A stretch of 16,047 bases of DNA from Chloroflexota bacterium (lineage in GTDB: Bacteria > Chloroflexota > Anaerolineae > Aggregatilineales > Phototrophicaceae). Made by a program: the position numbers and the translations under genes. Positions 14,557-16,047 of this stretch are shown here, in pieces (positions within the stretch are counted from its first letter, which is position 1; the number at the start of each line of letters is the position of its first letter). Under the pieces are notes generated by a model. That model saw only the letters and a program-made list of their open reading frames with translations. It was not told where the DNA came from and did no database searches. Where the stretch lies: NCBI GenBank assembly GCA_003242205.1, contig QGUR01000078.1, positions 1 to 16,047 on the forward strand, given 5' to 3'.

Positions 14557-14558
14557 CT

Positions 14559-16047
14559 ATGGTACGGCCTCGTTCTGAGCGGAATCTACGCCCGTGGCTG
14601 GCGCTGGCGCTTGTCTGCCTGCCGGTGTTTATCGGTGCGCTCGACCTGACCATCGTCACGGCTTTTCTGCCGGAAATCATCGTTGGTCTGGAGCTGCCGA
14701 TCCAGTCGGTGATCGACGATGCCTCGTGGGTCGTGAACGGCTACCTGCTGGCGTATACCGTGAGCATGATGTTTATGGGCCGCGTCAGCGATTTGATCGG
14801 GCGGCGCGGCGTCTATATCGTCTGTCTCATCATTTTCATCATCGGCTCGGTTGTGGTTGCCGAAGTCGATCCACAGGCGCGAACCGGCGTCGCCAGCCTG
14901 ATTTACAGCATTAAATTCCGGCTCGATGGCGTTCGCCCGGACGCCGGTCAGGTCGCCCTGATCACGATTATCATTGGCCGCGTGATTCAGGCGCTGGGCG
15001 CGGGCGCGCTGGTTCCGGTCAGTCTGGCGCTGGTGGGCGATCTGTTCCCGCCGGAACGCCGCGCCCAGCCGCTCGGCATTGTCGGCGCGGTCGATACGTT
15101 GGGCTGGGTGTTAGGCCATCTTTATGGCGGCATTCTGGTGGCGCACTTTAGCCAGAGCGCCGGTATGTATACCAATCTCTTTCAGTCGCTGGGGCTGAAC
15201 TGGCCCGCCCCTGACTGGCGCGCGCTGTTCTGGATCAATGTGCCGGTCACGCTGCTGGCGCTGGTGCTGACGTGGTGGGTACTGCGCGATGTGCCGCAGA
15301 AGCGCGCCGAAGGGCGCTTTGATTTGCTCGGCACGGTGCTGGTCAGCAGCGCGTTGGTGGCGCTGGTGGTCGGGCTGGGCGCGAACATCGAAATCGCCAC
15401 TTCTGTCTCCAGCTTCGAAGAAATCGGTGGTTTGCCGCCATATGCCGTCCCGGTGCTCGCGCTGGCGCTGTTGCTGTTCGCCGCCTTCATCGTCGTCGAG
15501 CGGCGCGTGCGCTATCCGTTGTTCGAGCCGGCGTTGTTCCGCCGTCGCAACCTCTCGGCGGGGCTGATAACGAACCTGTTCGTCGGCTTCTCGCTGATGA
15601 TCGGCTTGGTGAGCGTGCCGATTCTGGTGAACGTGCGCGTCGAAGACGCGACCAATCTGGCGCAGGCCGCGCTCGATGTGGGCGTGCTGTTGTCGGCGCT
15701 CACCGTACCGATGGCGCTCGCCGCCATTCCCGGCGGCTGGCTCAGCCAGCGCGTGGGCTACCACATCGTCGCGGCGGGCGGCCTGCTGGTAGCGGCGCTC
15801 GGTTTTGCTCTCATCGGCATGACGTGGAATTACGAGATTGGCGACGCCATCGTGGCGCTGCATATGGTCATCGTCGGCATCGGCCTCGGTCTGACGTTTT
15901 CGCCCATCAGCGCTGCGGTCATCAACGCGGCCCCGGCGGAGCGGCTGGGCGTCGCTTCAGCGCTGGTCATCATCCTGCGGCTGGTGGGCATGACGATCAG
16001 CGTCTCGCTGCTGACGACGATCGCGTCAAACCGGCTGGCGGTTCTGG
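14559..16047 (+). CDS. DHA2-type MFS transporter (Rv1410c/P55-like), cut by the window end
   Basis: An open frame of 496 codons with no stop before the window end, so the C-terminus is missing. The reading frame starts two bases after the lipoprotein stop, indicating translational coupling. TM1 carries the D29-L-T-I-V element typical of DHA2 (14-TM) drug and lipid transporters; motif A reads GRVSDLIGRR (74-83); RVIQALGAGALVPVSLALVGDLFPPERRAQPLG is the usual TM4 region. Motif C in TM5 is GWVLGHLYGG (182-191), with histidine 187 in place of the usual proline of G-P. A long loop (about 102-130) and another after TM5 (about 196-218) are unusual insertions. In mycobacteria the homologous pump works with LprG in triacylglyceride export and intrinsic drug tolerance; the same role here is an inference. 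Confidence 0.88.
   Translation, partial: MVRPRSERNLRPWLALALVCLPVFIGALDLTIVTAFLPEIIVGLELPIQSVIDDASWVVNGYLLAYTVSMMFMGRVSDLIGRRGVYIVCLIIFIIGSVVVAEVDPQARTGVASLIYSIKFRLDGVRPDAGQVALITIIIGRVIQALGAGALVPVSLALVGDLFPPERRAQPLGIVGAVDTLGWVLGHLYGGILVAHFSQSAGMYTNLFQSLGLNWPAPDWRALFWINVPVTLLALVLTWWVLRDVPQKRAEGRFDLLGTVLVSSALVALVVGLGANIEIATSVSSFEEIGGLPPYAVPVLALALLLFAAFIVVERRVRYPLFEPALFRRRNLSAGLITNLFVGFSLMIGLVSVPILVNVRVEDATNLAQAALDVGVLLSALTVPMALAAIPGGWLSQRVGYHIVAAGGLLVAALGFALIGMTWNYEIGDAIVALHMVIVGIGLGLTFSPISAAVINAAPAERLGVASALVIILRLVGMTISVSLLTTIASNRLAVL

Noticed and set aside
15111..15863. Open frame of 250 residues on the minus strand
   Set aside because: It is antisense to the MFS transporter, whose frame is continuous and has TM segments and motifs; the minus-strand product is H/R/Q-rich without structure.

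Overview
The window is GC-rich chromosomal DNA, most likely from a Chloroflexota bacterium (Anaerolineae-like). This is an inference from gene content: a PnrA/BMP-type binding protein with a plain signal peptide, a secreted DUF3352-like protein, lipoproteins with Pro/Thr-rich linkers, a dephospho-CoA kinase fused to an acetyltransferase, and a LexA-type operator of the GAAC-N4-GTTC kind. No single marker gene proves the phylum. No transposase, integrase, CRISPR array, rRNA or ordinary tRNA was seen.

Layout. 1-930 holds the end of an M28-type peptidase homologue with membrane segments and altered catalytic residues. 942-1138 is a self-contained RNA gene with its own -10 box and intrinsic terminator. 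Its ends fold into a tmRNA/tRNA-Ala-like acceptor domain, yet the whole body is only about 125 nt. 1259-2968 is a secreted DUF3352-like protein. 3109-4194 is a purine-nucleoside/BMP-type binding protein ending at a strong terminator (4249-4285). On the minus strand, recX (6656-5970) is followed by rny (5847-4312, RNase Y). 6657-7122 has no gene but a dense run of perfect hairpins. 7210-8007 is an NAD(P)-binding epimerase-like protein.

On the minus strand follow a winged-helix protein (8826-8131) and a CoaE-GNAT fusion (10084-8924). Divergent from the fusion is a fosmidomycin-resistance-type MFS transporter (10291-11598). Next are a LexA-like operator, a 65-residue free-standing LexA-like DNA-binding domain (11728-11925), and a tail-to-tail overlapping helical protein of unknown role (12457-11912). 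An M14 carboxypeptidase-like lipoprotein (13668-12628) stands back to back with a two-gene unit: an LppX/LprAFG-family lipoprotein (13816-14556) and a DHA2-type MFS transporter (14559 to the window end). That pair matches the mycobacterial LprG-Rv1410c (P55) lipid-export arrangement.

The observations most worth following are the compact tmRNA-like RNA, the LprG-P55-like pair in a probable non-actinobacterium, the hairpin-rich intergenic block, the CoaE-GNAT fusion, and the stand-alone LexA-type domain with its own operator.
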